Shown: positions 1-8,822 of the stretch, in pieces | Position numbering within the stretch: the first letter of the stretch is position 1 | Layout: each line of letters starts with the position of its first letter | Assembly: GCF_030817595.1 (NCBI RefSeq) | Contig: NZ_JAUSZN010000001.1 | Span: 5,330,001-5,394,000, forward strand | Direction of reading: 5' to 3' | From: Neobacillus niacini | GTDB taxonomy: Bacteria; Bacillota; Bacilli; Bacillales; Cytobacillaceae | DNA: 64,000 bases | The notes under the pieces: model-generated | Told to the model about the DNA's origin: nothing | The model's database searches: none | The model's input: the letters and a program-made list of their open reading frames with translations, nothing else | Translations under genes and position numbers: made by a program

Positions 1-756
1 GCTGCCGCTGTGGTAGTCATTTATGGTGGTTTGAAGGTGGAATTTATTAACCTTCCATTTGGTGGTATCATTGACTTTGGCTACTTAAGTATTCCATTAA
101 CGATGATCTGGATAATTGGGATTACCAATGCCATTAACCTTATTGATGGTTTGGACGGATTAGCTGGAGGTGTTTCCTCGATTGCCTTAGTTGCAATTGC
201 TGGAATGTCATTTATAACAGGTACTCCTTATGTTGCAATCATGGCGTTAATAGTTGCTGCGAGTACAACTGGTTTCTTAATCTATAATTTTCATCCCGCG
301 AAAATTTTTATGGGAGATACAGGGGCCCTATTCCTAGGCTATATCATTTCTGTATTGTCATTGCTAGGTTATAAAAATATTACGTTTGTTTCATTGATTA
401 TTCCAATAATTATTCTTGGTGTTCCGATTTCTGATACATTCTTTGCTATTATTCGCCGACTTGTAAACAAGCAGCCATTATCAGCACCTGATAAATCACA
501 TCTCCACCACTGCTTGTTGAAGTCAGGGTTTACTCATCGTCAAACTGTCTTGTTAATTTACTTTATGGCTGCCCTGTTCGGCTTAGCTGCCTTCATATTC
601 TCACAAGCAACGGTTTGGGGTTCAATTATCGTGATCATAGCCCTGTTAATTACGATAGAGCTAGTGGTTGAGAGCATAGGACTCATTCGTGAGGATTATA
701 AGCCACTTCTGAAATTTCTAAAAGGATTCAAACCAGTTAATGTTAAAAACAGATAA
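1..756 (+). CDS. tagO: Undecaprenyl-phosphate GlcNAc-1-phosphate transferase, TagO/WecA type (5' partial)
   Basis: The frame is open from base 1, so the N-terminus lies outside the window. The visible 251 residues are the C-terminal two thirds of an MraY/WecA-family polytopic membrane enzyme. It moves GlcNAc-1-phosphate onto undecaprenyl phosphate, the first step of wall teichoic acid linkage-unit synthesis. Family hallmarks are visible: NAINLIDGLDGLAGG, the FMGDTGALFLG block, and the cytoplasmic HLHHCLL histidine motif near SAPDKSH. A closely similar paralogue follows directly at 879. A terminator separates them, so each is probably its own transcription unit. Which copy is the true tagO is not decided by sequence alone. 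Confidence 0.9.
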   Translation, partial: AAAVVVIYGGLKVEFINLPFGGIIDFGYLSIPLTMIWIIGITNAINLIDGLDGLAGGVSSIALVAIAGMSFITGTPYVAIMALIVAASTTGFLIYNFHPAKIFMGDTGALFLGYIISVLSLLGYKNITFVSLIIPIIILGVPISDTFFAIIRRLVNKQPLSAPDKSHLHHCLLKSGFTHRQTVLLIYFMAALFGLAAFIFSQATVWGSIIVIIALLITIELVVESIGLIREDYKPLLKFLKGFKPVNVKNR

Positions 757-769
757 TGGTTTATCGTGT

Positions 770-800
770 AAAAAGTCTAAAACCCAGTTTTAGGCTTTTT
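770..800 (+). terminator. Terminator after the first tagO copy
   Basis: The stem AAAAAGTCTAAAAC / GTTTTAGGCTTTTT with a 3-base loop is followed by a T-rich run. One G-U pair interrupts the stem. Confidence 0.75.
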
Positions 801-878
801 GTTTTTTCCTGTGATTTACTAACATATAGTGTTTTTGAAATTAACTTTATGGACAAGATACTATCGAGGAGGTTCACT

Positions 879-1943
879 ATGCTTTTTATAACCTTGATAG
901 TATGTTTTACCATCTCAATTTTAATTACTCCATTGGTAAAGAAGTTAGCTTTTCTCATTGGCGCTACGGACAAACCAAATCGCCGAAAGGTTCATCAGTC
1001 AACAATGCCCCGTTTAGGTGGGTTAGCGATTTTTATCAGTTTTCTCATTGGTATGCTCCTTTTACAACCTGAAAACCCTGCTTCAACGGCAATCCTAATC
1101 GGCTGCATCATTATTGTTTTTACGGGTATTTGTGATGATTTATTTGAGCTTCCTGCTAAGTACAAGCTGATAGGACAGTTAGCTGCTGCCTCTACAGTTG
1201 TTTTCTTAGGTGATCTTCAAGTGCTCTTTATCAATTTGCCGTTTGGCGGACAGCTTGAATTTGGTTATTTAAGTATTCCCTTTACGATTATTTGGATCGT
1301 TGGGATTACGAATGCGATTAATTTAATCGACGGCCTAGACGGGCTTGCAGCTGGTGTATCCTCGATAGCCTTGGTCACGATCTCCGGAATGGCACTTCTT
1401 CAAGGCAGCTTATATGTGGCTATTGTTGGGGCAATTGTATTAATTAGTACACTTGGGTTTCTTTTTTACAACTTCCATCCAGCCAGTATTTTTATGGGTG
1501 ACACCGGAGCGTTATTTTTAGGGTTTGTTATTTCTGTACTTTCTTTGCTTGGATATAAAAACGTTACATTTATTTCCTTTATCATCCCGGTTATTATACT
1601 CGGCGTGCCGATTTCGGATACATTCTTTGCAATTTTGCGCAGGATTATTAATAATCAACCTTTATCTGCTCCTGACAAATCACACTTGCATCATTGCCTA
1701 TTAAGGCTTGGTTATTCCCATAGGCAAACGGTGTTACTTATCTATGCTATGGCTGCCTTCTTTGGTCTAGTGGCTGTTATATTTTCTCATGCGAGAATTG
1801 GCGTCTCAATCTTCTTAATCTGCCTGCTAATTTTATTAATGGAATTTATTGCTGAAAAAATTGGTTTGGTTGGGAGTAACTACCGACCATTACTAAAAAT
1901 ATTGCGGATGTTTGGAATTACTACAGCCAAAGACCGATCATAA
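879..1943 (+). CDS. Second TagO/WecA-type glycosyl-1-phosphate transferase
   Basis: This is a 354-residue MraY/WecA-family integral membrane protein, full length for TagO. The open frame reaches back to 756. The ATG at 879 is chosen because CGAGGAGG ends 6 bases before it and the protein then begins with a transmembrane helix, as TagO does. Motifs are KPNRRKVHQ, the catalytic Asp pair in GICDDL, NAINLIDGLDGLA, FMGDTGALFLG and HLHHCLL. It is strongly similar along its length to the preceding partial gene, so this is a tandem duplication with divergence. It probably makes GlcNAc-P-P-undecaprenol for teichoic acid or another surface glycopolymer. Different sugar or polymer specificity for the two copies is possible but not visible. 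Confidence 0.88.
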   Translation: MLFITLIVCFTISILITPLVKKLAFLIGATDKPNRRKVHQSTMPRLGGLAIFISFLIGMLLLQPENPASTAILIGCIIIVFTGICDDLFELPAKYKLIGQLAAASTVVFLGDLQVLFINLPFGGQLEFGYLSIPFTIIWIVGITNAINLIDGLDGLAAGVSSIALVTISGMALLQGSLYVAIVGAIVLISTLGFLFYNFHPASIFMGDTGALFLGFVISVLSLLGYKNVTFISFIIPVIILGVPISDTFFAILRRIINNQPLSAPDKSHLHHCLLRLGYSHRQTVLLIYAMAAFFGLVAVIFSHARIGVSIFLICLLILLMEFIAEKIGLVGSNYRPLLKILRMFGITTAKDRS

Positions 1944-1999
1944 AAAAGGGACTGACTCAAAATGGCACAAACTGTGGCATTTGAGTCAGTCCCTTTTTT
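1942..1999. terminator. Strong bidirectional terminator between tagO-like gene and yvyE
   Basis: A 20-bp perfect stem (AAAAAAGGGACTGACTCAAA and its complement) with an 18-base loop lies between two convergent genes. The T-run on one strand and A-run on the other allow it to serve both. Confidence 0.92.
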
Positions 2000-2635
2000 C
2001 TAGAGTAAAACTTCCAAGTAATCCGTTTCCCCTTTTTTAAGGTCTGCTTGTCCGTTTGTAAGTTCAGTTAACCAATCAACAAACACACTCACTTGGTCCT
2101 CATTTACGTATACTTCCACTTCAACAATATCCAGATAATGAATTTCCTTAATAATGTATTCAGACTCCCGAAGTTCTTTTTCAACCTTCCCAAGCCACGT
2201 ATAGTCAATCTTTACGTGAATAACTTGAACAAGTCTTCTTTCAACAATACCTGTTGTTTGTAAACCTTCAGATGTTGCTTTCCCATAGGCCCGAATCAGT
2301 CCGCCTGCCCCTAACTTAATCCCTCCAAAGTAGCGGGTAATGACGACCACTGTATCTTTTAGTTTCTTTTTTTTCAATACTTCAAGAATTGGTACGCCGG
2401 CAGTACCACTGGGTTCACCGTCATCATTCGCTTTTTGAATTTGGTCATTTTCACCTATTAAATATGCTGAACAATTATGATTAGCGTCCCAATATTTTTT
2501 CTTTAGAGTTTGGATAAATTCTTGAGCTTCCCCTTCATTTTCTGCTCTTTTAATATGGGCAATAAAACGCGACTTTTGAATGATAATTTCATGTTCAGAT
2601 ACTTCCTGCCTAACCGTAAAATACCGAGATAGCAT
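2000..2635 (-). CDS. yvyE: YvyE/YigZ family protein (IMPACT-like)
   Basis: This is a 211-residue protein of the UPF0029/IMPACT family, about the length of B. subtilis YvyE. The N-terminal domain holds the family signature, with FIAHIKRAENEGEAQEFI and the GEPSGTAGVPILEVL and TRYFGGIKLGAGGLIRAYG blocks. The C-terminal half is the DUF1949 ferredoxin-like domain. The frame opens further upstream, but the ATG at 2635 has GGAGGAAGAG just before it and matches the family N-terminus. The relatives bind or act near ribosomes; the bacterial function is unsettled. It is convergent with the tagO-like gene and divergent from degS, as in B. subtilis. Confidence 0.9.
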   Translation of the reverse strand: MLSRYFTVRQEVSEHEIIIQKSRFIAHIKRAENEGEAQEFIQTLKKKYWDANHNCSAYLIGENDQIQKANDDGEPSGTAGVPILEVLKKKKLKDTVVVITRYFGGIKLGAGGLIRAYGKATSEGLQTTGIVERRLVQVIHVKIDYTWLGKVEKELRESEYIIKEIHYLDIVEVEVYVNEDQVSVFVDWLTELTNGQADLKKGETDYLEVLL

Positions 2636-2718
2636 GGTACTCTTCCTCCATAATCTTTTAAAATAATATAAAATAAACACCGGTGTAATATAACTTTAAT
2701 ATAGAAATAACTTTCCCG

Positions 2719-2727
2719 TGTTATAAT
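2719..2727 (+). promoter_or_regulatory. Candidate extended -10 element upstream of degS
   Basis: TGTTATAAT matches an extended SigA -10 (TGNTATAAT). No good -35 is seen, and it would leave a leader of about 160 bases before degS. Weak call. Confidence 0.3.
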
Positions 2728-2895
2728 AAATAATGTTCAAATAGTGAAAATCCACTTTCTTAAAATAGTAGTTTTGTTAATATACATTATACTACTTAGG
2801 CACTATACAGTTGGGAAATTTTTTGGTTTAATGCTTAGAGATAGTAAAAACTTACAATTCGCGTTAAACTAGAAAAAAGGTCTCTGGAGGAGAGC

Positions 2896-4041
2896 ATGGC
2901 GAAAATTCAGAAGATTAATGTGAAATCGATTGATGAAATACGTAAAGAGATGATTGAAACGGTCACGAGCAGTAAAAGTGATATCTTTCAAATAAGTGAG
3001 CAATGCCGAAAAGACTATGAAGATATGACATCTGAATTACGCACCATTAAAGAAATGATGGTGAAATTGAATGCCGAAGAGGAACGCTTAGAAGAACTAG
3101 TACTCAAGGCTAGATTAACTTTATCAGAGCTTAGTATGAATTTTAAAGCATACACTGAAGCTGAGGTCAGGGAATCCTATGAAAAAGCACATCAGCTCCA
3201 AATGGACCTTTCAATCAATTGGCAATATAAAAAACAACTATTGGATAAACGAGCGGACCTCGAACGGAGGCTGCTGGGGCTGGATGAAACGATTGATCGT
3301 GCAGACCAGTTAATTTCGCAAATCTCAGTGGTCATGAATTATCTCATGAGTGACTTAAAACTTATGGGTGAAGAATTACAGAATGCAAAAGCAAAACAGG
3401 ACTTTGGCTTGAAGATTATCGAAGCCCAAGAAGAAGAGCGAAAGCGACTGTCTAGAGATATTCATGATGGTCCTGCGCAAATGCTAGCTAATGTTATTAT
3501 GAGATCTGATTTGGTTGACCGTGTTTATCGAGAGCAAGGGCCAGAGGAAGCATTTAAAGAGATTGGAAGCTTCAAAAAAATGGTTCGAGCTGCCCTATAT
3601 GAGGTTAGAAGAATTATCTATGATCTTCGACCGATGGCGCTTGATGATTTAGGCCTAGTGCCTACCCTCAGAAAATACTTACAAACGATCGAAGAATATC
3701 ATAACAAGTCTAAAATTGAGTTTATTCCCGTTGGTATAGAACGCAGGCTTCCTCCTAAATATGAAGTGGGTCTTTTCCGATTGATTCAAGAATCGGTGCA
3801 AAATGCATTAAAGCATGCCAATGCTTGTGAAATAAAAGTCAGACTGGAAATGACCAAGAATGAATTAACGGTTCTAATTAAAGATAATGGCTCTGGGTTT
3901 GATACCAATCAAAAAAAGCCTGAGTCCTTTGGAATTATAGGAATGAGAGAACGAGTAGAACTTCTTGAAGGAAATATTACGTTTGAATCAAAAATAGGAA
4001 AAGGAACAGCCGTTTTTATTGTCGTTCCATTACCGTCTTAA
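2896..4041 (+). CDS. degS: Sensor histidine kinase DegS
   Basis: This is a 381-residue soluble histidine kinase, the length expected for DegS. The N-terminal half is an alpha-helical, coiled-coil sensor (residues about 1-175) without membrane segments, typical of cytoplasmic DegS. The HisKA_3 phosphoacceptor is DIHDGPAQM with His190. The ATPase domain follows, with N-box LIQESVQNALKHA and glycine boxes DNGSGFD and GIIGMRERV. It phosphorylates DegU, controlling degradative enzymes, competence, motility and biofilm genes. The start ATG follows GGAGGAGAG. degU lies 40 bases downstream in the same unit. Confidence 0.97.
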   Translation: MAKIQKINVKSIDEIRKEMIETVTSSKSDIFQISEQCRKDYEDMTSELRTIKEMMVKLNAEEERLEELVLKARLTLSELSMNFKAYTEAEVRESYEKAHQLQMDLSINWQYKKQLLDKRADLERRLLGLDETIDRADQLISQISVVMNYLMSDLKLMGEELQNAKAKQDFGLKIIEAQEEERKRLSRDIHDGPAQMLANVIMRSDLVDRVYREQGPEEAFKEIGSFKKMVRAALYEVRRIIYDLRPMALDDLGLVPTLRKYLQTIEEYHNKSKIEFIPVGIERRLPPKYEVGLFRLIQESVQNALKHANACEIKVRLEMTKNELTVLIKDNGSGFDTNQKKPESFGIIGMRERVELLEGNITFESKIGKGTAVFIVVPLPS

Positions 4042-4081
4042 ACTAAAAGTATGCAATACATTGGAGCAGGAGGGGAAATAA

Positions 4082-4765
4082 ATGATGACGAAGATTGCGA
4101 TTATCGATGACCATCAGCTATTTAGAGAAGGGGTTAAACGAATACTAGAATTTGAAAAAGCATTCCAGGTTGTTGCCGAAGGTGATGACGGAAGTGATGC
4201 GATAACGATTGTAAATGCTTATAATCCTGATGTAGTGATTATGGATATAAATATGCCAAACGTGAATGGAATTGAAGCTACACGTGAGCTTTCTGAAAAA
4301 TTTCCTGACACCAAAATTATTATCTTATCGATTCATGATGATGAGAATTATGTGACTCATGCACTGCAAACCGGGGCAAGAGGGTACTTACTAAAGGAAA
4401 TGGATGCCGACGCTCTAATTGAGGCGGTCAAGGTTGTAGCTGAAGGCGGCTGCTACTTACATCCAAAGGTAACTCATAATTTAGTAAATGAATATCGCAA
4501 GCTGACTGCAGGACGTTCTGGCGGCGGTGCCTTTGTTCAAACGCTTGAATTAAGACGCCCGCTTCACCTGTTAACACGCCGCGAATGTGAAGTACTGCAA
4601 ATGCTGGCTGATGGTAAGAGTAACCGTGGAATTGGGGAAGCTTTATTTATCAGTGAAAAAACGGTAAAAAACCATGTAAGTAATATTTTACAAAAAATGA
4701 ACGTTAACGATCGTACACAAGCTGTTGTAGTAGCGATTAAAAACGGCTGGGTTGAGGTTCGATAA
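4082..4765 (+). CDS. degU: Response regulator DegU
   Basis: This is a 227-residue NarL/LuxR-type response regulator. The receiver domain has the acidic pair IDDHQLF and phospho-acceptor Asp55 in VIMDINMPN, followed by the conserved Lys in GYLLKEMDA. The LuxR-type helix-turn-helix lies at about residues 160-220 ([34 protein letters not shown]). The ATG follows AGGAGGGG; a second ATG one codon later is equally possible. It is the cognate partner of DegS and is followed by a strong terminator, so degSU forms one unit. Confidence 0.97.
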   Translation: MMTKIAIIDDHQLFREGVKRILEFEKAFQVVAEGDDGSDAITIVNAYNPDVVIMDINMPNVNGIEATRELSEKFPDTKIIILSIHDDENYVTHALQTGARGYLLKEMDADALIEAVKVVAEGGCYLHPKVTHNLVNEYRKLTAGRSGGGAFVQTLELRRPLHLLTRRECEVLQMLADGKSNRGIGEALFISEKTVKNHVSNILQKMNVNDRTQAVVVAIKNGWVEVR

Positions 4766-4775
4766 TTTTTATAGG

Positions 4776-4817
4776 GAGGGCACGCTCTAGAAATGGGCGT
4801 GCCCTCTGTTTTTTTCA
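4776..4817 (+). terminator. Terminator of degSU
   Basis: The stem GAGGGCACGC / GCGTGCCCTC with an 11-base loop is followed by TGTTTTTTTC. Confidence 0.92.
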
Positions 4818-4868
4818 TTGTTTTTTAGATAGAATAGAACAAAACATATATTTAAGGATGGTTTCATT

Positions 4869-5708
4869 ATGAAAACGGCAGTTGTTACGGATAGTACCGC
4901 TTACATACCCAAAGAATTACGCGATAAATGGAATATTCACATGATCCCGTTAAATGTTATCTTCGCTAGCGAGGTATATCAGGAAGAAGTGGATATTACA
5001 GCAGAACAATTTTATCAAGAAGTGAAGGTGAAAGATCTTCCAACCACCTCACAGCCTCCAATCGGACAGTTTGTCGAGTTGTTTGAGCGATTAGCTAAAG
5101 AATATGACGCTGTCATCAGTATCCACCTTTCCAGTGGGATTAGCGGGACTTTTGCTGGAGCTGTAACAGCAAGTACAATGGTGGAACATATTAAGGTGTA
5201 TCCCTTCGATTCGGAGATAAGTTGTATGCCACAGGGATTATATGCGATTGAAGCTGCAAAAATGGCTTTAAATGGTGAAGACAGCGATAAAATCATGTCC
5301 CGTCTTGAGGAATTGAAAAAAACAGCACGTGCCTATTTTATGGCGGACGACCTGTCCCATTTACAGCGTGGTGGACGCCTTTCTAGTGCACAGGCGATTA
5401 TCGGCAGTCTGCTTCAAGTAAAACCCCTTCTTCACTTTGAAGATAAGGTCATCGTCCCATTTGAGAAAATCCGCACCCGGAAAAAAGCAATGAAACGTAT
5501 CGTTGATCTGTTAGGAGAAGATGCTGCCAGCGGTGAGCACTACCAAGCCGCGGTTATCCATGCTAACCGTGAAGAAGAAGCGCAAGAATGGAAGTTAGAG
5601 CTCGAAGCATTGTATCCAAACGTTGAATTCATGGTAAGCTACTTTGGCCCTGTGATTGGAACTCACTTAGGAGAAGGTGCCATGGGCCTTGGCTGGATGA
5701 AAAAATAG
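4869..5708 (+). CDS. degV: DegV family fatty-acid-binding protein
   Basis: This is a 279-residue DegV/EDD-fold protein. The N-terminal VVTDSTAYIP and the SSGISGTF loop are the segments that hold the carboxylate of a bound fatty acid. YFMADDLSHLQRGGRLSSAQA is present in the middle (the conserved LxxLxxGGRIS-type region), and GPVIGTHLGEGAMG is at the C-terminus. Relatives (FakB) present fatty acids to the kinase FakA for phospholipid synthesis. No fakA is nearby, so a substrate-delivery role is family inference. It lies after degSU, as in B. subtilis (yviA), but beyond a terminator. Confidence 0.92.
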   Translation: MKTAVVTDSTAYIPKELRDKWNIHMIPLNVIFASEVYQEEVDITAEQFYQEVKVKDLPTTSQPPIGQFVELFERLAKEYDAVISIHLSSGISGTFAGAVTASTMVEHIKVYPFDSEISCMPQGLYAIEAAKMALNGEDSDKIMSRLEELKKTARAYFMADDLSHLQRGGRLSSAQAIIGSLLQVKPLLHFEDKVIVPFEKIRTRKKAMKRIVDLLGEDAASGEHYQAAVIHANREEEAQEWKLELEALYPNVEFMVSYFGPVIGTHLGEGAMGLGWMKK

Positions 5709-5719
5709 TTTTTATGGAG

Positions 5720-5747
5720 AAGCTAGGCTAAGATCAGCCTGGCTTTT
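5720..5747 (+). terminator. Probable terminator after degV
   Basis: The stem AAGCTAGGCT / AGCCTGGCTT contains one wobble pair. Its T-run is short. Confidence 0.55.
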
Positions 5748-5860
5748 CACCTATGCTCTGGATAATTTCCTACTATTATTCGACAAGGGCAGGTAATTTG
5801 ATACGCCTTGTTGAATTTTTTAAAGTGTAAGTCAAAAAGAATAAAGAAAGGGTGCTTTTC

Positions 5861-7348
5861 GTGCGTTTTCTTGTAAAAGACAATTTATTAGTTCCCTTAA
5901 GAGATAGTGAAAACTCACTTCCCATCTCACAAATCCCAACCATTCCACAGCCTCCTTTAACCCCTGCATTTCCCTACAATCTTAAGCTACAGCTGCTTCT
6001 CACAGGCAAACAACTCCTGATGGATGACGTCCCTTTCCCTCTTGAAGAAATACAAAAACATTATGAAAATGGCTATATTACTTATCGTAAAGGGATTGAT
6101 TATAGAAGAAATCACCCCATTTGTTCTCGTTGTGGTAACATGGCAGAGAATTGGTTTGCAAGGTTTCCATGTGCCAGATGCGGAGAAATATGCTTATACT
6201 GTCGTAAGTGCTTGATGATGGGGCGAATTAGTGCATGTACCCCTTTACTTGGCTGGAACGGTCCAGCTCCAAATCACCATTTGCCTGAAAATATTCTTGG
6301 GTGGAAAGGCCAGTTATCGGTTGGTCAGCAAACGGCATCGAATAGAGTAGTAGAGACAGTGAGGAACATGACAGAACTGCTTGTGTGGGCTGTTTGTGGT
6401 GCTGGAAAAACCGAGGTTCTTTTTGCTGGAATAGAATCTGCCCTCAGAGCCAAAAGAAGAGTGTGTATTGCCACGCCACGAACAGATGTAGTCCTAGAGC
6501 TTACACCGCGGCTGAAAACAGCCTTTCCTGACATTAGTGTTGCTTCTCTATATGGCGGAAGTGAGGACCGCCACCTTTATGCCCCGCTTACAATTGCCAC
6601 TACCCATCAGCTGCTACGGTTTCACCACGCCTTTGATACGATTATTTTGGATGAAGTCGATGCGTTTCCGTATACAGCGGAGGAATCTCTCCAGTATGCT
6701 GCAGTTCATGCCCGGAAGCCAATATCAGCCATGATTTACCTAACTGCCACACCCAATGAAAAATGGCAAAGAGAGTGCCGAACAGGAAAAAGAGCCTTTA
6801 CCACGATCCCAGCCAGATTCCACCGTCATCCTCTTCCCATTCCTTCCTTCACATGGTGTGGCAATTGGCAAAAACAATTAAAAAAAGAGAAGCTGCCTGC
6901 AAATGTTCTAAACTGGATAAAAGAACGGCTTGAAAATAATAAGCAGGCTTTATTGTTTTTTCCGCATATCCTCTTAATGGAAAAAGCCCTCCCGATCCTC
7001 CGAAAATTAGCTCCTGAGATTGAGTCTGTCCATGCCGAGGATCCAGACCGTAAAAATAAGGTTCAAAAAATGCGAAATAAGGAGATTCCTTTATTACTAA
7101 CCACCACGATTTTAGAACGTGGTGTAACATTTCCCAACATCGATGTAGCCGTTGTTGGTGCGGAGGATGACATATTTACTGAAAGCGCACTTGTTCAAAT
7201 TGCCGGCAGGGCAGGAAGGAGTAAGGAGTTCCCTAATGGAGTAGTTACATTTTTTCATTATGGAAAAACGGAAGCAATGCAAAAGGCACAAAAACAAATT
7301 ACTGCAATGAATCGTGAAGGAGTGAGAAAGGGGCTAATTGACGGATGA
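5861..7348 (+). CDS. comFA: DNA helicase/translocase of competence, ComFA
   Basis: This is a 495-residue DEAD-box-like ATPase that helps pull transforming single-stranded DNA through the ComEC channel. An N-terminal zinc finger is visible (CSRCGNM, CARCGEICLYCRKC). Helicase motifs follow: Walker A GAGKTE, motif II DEVDAF, motif III YLTATP, and motif VI QIAGRAGRS near the C-terminus. GTG 5861 is preferred over GTG 5852 because GAAAGGG sits 8 bases before it and would overlap the earlier start. The stop overlaps the start of comFC by 4 bases. No ComK boxes were recognised upstream. Confidence 0.93.
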   Translation: MRFLVKDNLLVPLRDSENSLPISQIPTIPQPPLTPAFPYNLKLQLLLTGKQLLMDDVPFPLEEIQKHYENGYITYRKGIDYRRNHPICSRCGNMAENWFARFPCARCGEICLYCRKCLMMGRISACTPLLGWNGPAPNHHLPENILGWKGQLSVGQQTASNRVVETVRNMTELLVWAVCGAGKTEVLFAGIESALRAKRRVCIATPRTDVVLELTPRLKTAFPDISVASLYGGSEDRHLYAPLTIATTHQLLRFHHAFDTIILDEVDAFPYTAEESLQYAAVHARKPISAMIYLTATPNEKWQRECRTGKRAFTTIPARFHRHPLPIPSFTWCGNWQKQLKKEKLPANVLNWIKERLENNKQALLFFPHILLMEKALPILRKLAPEIESVHAEDPDRKNKVQKMRNKEIPLLLTTTILERGVTFPNIDVAVVGAEDDIFTESALVQIAGRAGRSKEFPNGVVTFFHYGKTEAMQKAQKQITAMNREGVRKGLIDG

Positions 7349-8061
7349 ATTTATTCTCTCAAGCTCAATGTCTAATATGCCATGAAATCATCCAGCCTAA
7401 AATAGGGTGGAAAGCCATTTTTTCAGAAGAAAAAGGGATGAATCTCTGTCCAACTTGTGAGGGGAAATTTCACTTAATTAAAGGAGAACAATGCAGGGTA
7501 TGTAGCCGCCCGTTTCAATTCTTAGATGAAAAGTTTCGCCATGGTGAGCTGTGCCATGACTGTAAACGCTGGGAGGAGGATGAAGATTGGAAGGGTTATC
7601 TTGATTCTAATCACTCCATATATCTGTATAACGATTTTTTTAAGGAAGTAATGGCTACATTTAAATATCGTGGTGATTATATATTGGCGATAATTTTTGC
7701 TGAAAAAATAAAGGATCTAATTAGCCAGCTACAGCCGGATTTACTTGTACCAATTCCTTTAAGTAGTGAGCGTCTGTATGAGCGGGGATTTAATCAGGCA
7801 GAAGCGCTGTTGAATGAGTCAGGTTTAACCCCCACAATGCCGCTAACCCGTATACATTCAGAAAAACAATCGAAAAAATCACGATTGGAACGAATTCATA
7901 TTCCACAGGTTTTTGAAGTCGAACGTCAAACTGAAGTAATAGGAAAAAGTATTCTGCTGATTGATGATATTTATACCACTGGTTCAACACTTAGGCATGC
8001 TGCAAAGCTGTTAAAAAAATCGGGAGCGAAAGGTATCCAATCCCTCACGCTCGCACGTTGA
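7345..8061 (+). CDS. comFC: Competence protein ComFC (phosphoribosyltransferase-like)
   Basis: This is a 238-residue ComF/GntX family protein. Two N-terminal Cys pairs (CLICHE...CPTC and CRVC...CHDC) form a zinc-binding region. The C-terminal half is a type I phosphoribosyltransferase fold with the PRPP-binding loop LLIDDIYTTGSTL. It is needed for DNA uptake in competent cells and is thought to work with ComFA. The ATGA overlap with comFA gives translational coupling. The comFB gene found between them in B. subtilis is missing here. The gene ends 3 bases from the convergent coat-like gene. Confidence 0.93.
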   Translation: MNLFSQAQCLICHEIIQPKIGWKAIFSEEKGMNLCPTCEGKFHLIKGEQCRVCSRPFQFLDEKFRHGELCHDCKRWEEDEDWKGYLDSNHSIYLYNDFFKEVMATFKYRGDYILAIIFAEKIKDLISQLQPDLLVPIPLSSERLYERGFNQAEALLNESGLTPTMPLTRIHSEKQSKKSRLERIHIPQVFEVERQTEVIGKSILLIDDIYTTGSTLRHAAKLLKKSGAKGIQSLTLAR

Positions 8062-8064
8062 ACA

Positions 8065-8568
8065 TTATTTATACTTCATCCTTATGGCTTTTTGGGCATT
8101 TTCGATATCAAGTCCAAGCAGGCGGCCTAAGTCATATGAAGGATAAAGGCCATGTTTATACATGTAATTAAAAATTCGTTCATGTCCTTTAATACCCGCG
8201 TTTAATTGCTTCGTTAACACATTTCGTAAAGCTGGAGTCGCCGTTTCCGTAATTGCCACAGACAAATTTCGGACTAAGGCTTTGGAAAGACTTAGAAGGT
8301 CACCGGCATAGAAACCAACATCCTCACGAAAGTCATCTTCGTCATCCCTGCCTTGGTAACCAGGAGCGGAAGGATAAAACTTTAATAGCTCACCAAGGTT
8401 ATGTTCAAGCTCATGGATGCATTTATTATAGATTTCCTTAAGCTCTTGGTCAGGAACCTTTCTATACATTAATTTTAACTTCATTAAGCCCACAGATTGA
8501 AATGCTACCAGTTCATGGAGTTCTAATGTTTCATGCCATGCGAGTGTCTTTCTTTCTTGTTGTTCCAT
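8065..8568 (-). CDS. Spore coat protein F-like (CotF family)
   Basis: This is a 167-residue protein with the coat-F/ferritin-like helical domain. Conserved-looking parts are [22 protein letters not shown], an acidic middle region, and [19 protein letters not shown] near the end. The ATG at 8568 is chosen because GGAGGAGAG precedes it; the frame opens 9 codons earlier. Members are assembled into the spore coat or associate with it, which fits a spore former. The exact paralogue cannot be assigned. It sits where the flagellar cluster begins in B. subtilis. Confidence 0.75.
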   Translation of the reverse strand: MEQQERKTLAWHETLELHELVAFQSVGLMKLKLMYRKVPDQELKEIYNKCIHELEHNLGELLKFYPSAPGYQGRDDEDDFREDVGFYAGDLLSLSKALVRNLSVAITETATPALRNVLTKQLNAGIKGHERIFNYMYKHGLYPSYDLGRLLGLDIENAQKAIRMKYK

Positions 8569-8759
8569 GCATACTCTCCTCCAGTCATTATTCATCTCAG
8601 TACTTTATTCCTAAGACATAAAGGTGGTAAATTGTCCCTGATAATAATAGACTAAAGATGTAGGATCCTTTAAAAAGCTTCTACCGATATCTTGGTTTGG
8701 TTGTCACTATTTTCCCTGCGTTTTTGTCAAAATTTCGACAAAACTTTAATTCTGATTTA

Positions 8760-8787
8760 GCAGGATTATCAAAGGGCAAAATAGAAA
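8760..8787 (+). promoter_or_regulatory. Candidate SigH promoter of hpf
   Basis: GCAGGATTA matches the SigH -35 (RNAGGAWWW). ATAGAAA matches the -10 (RNNGAAT) in six of seven places, with a 12-base spacer. B. subtilis hpf (yvyD) is known to be SigH- and SigB-dependent. A clear SigB site was not seen. Confidence 0.5.
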
Positions 8788-8822
8788 TGTAATACATAGG
8801 AATATAAAGGAGGAGTCCACAA

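Noticed and set aside
835..864. TTGAAA-N18-TACTAT as promoter of the second tagO-like gene
   Set aside because: The transcription start would fall on the ribosome site, leaving about 8 leader bases; not workable with the SD at 865-872.
5709..5860. ComK boxes in front of comFA
   Set aside because: No pair of AAAA-N5-TTTT motifs with proper spacing could be found.
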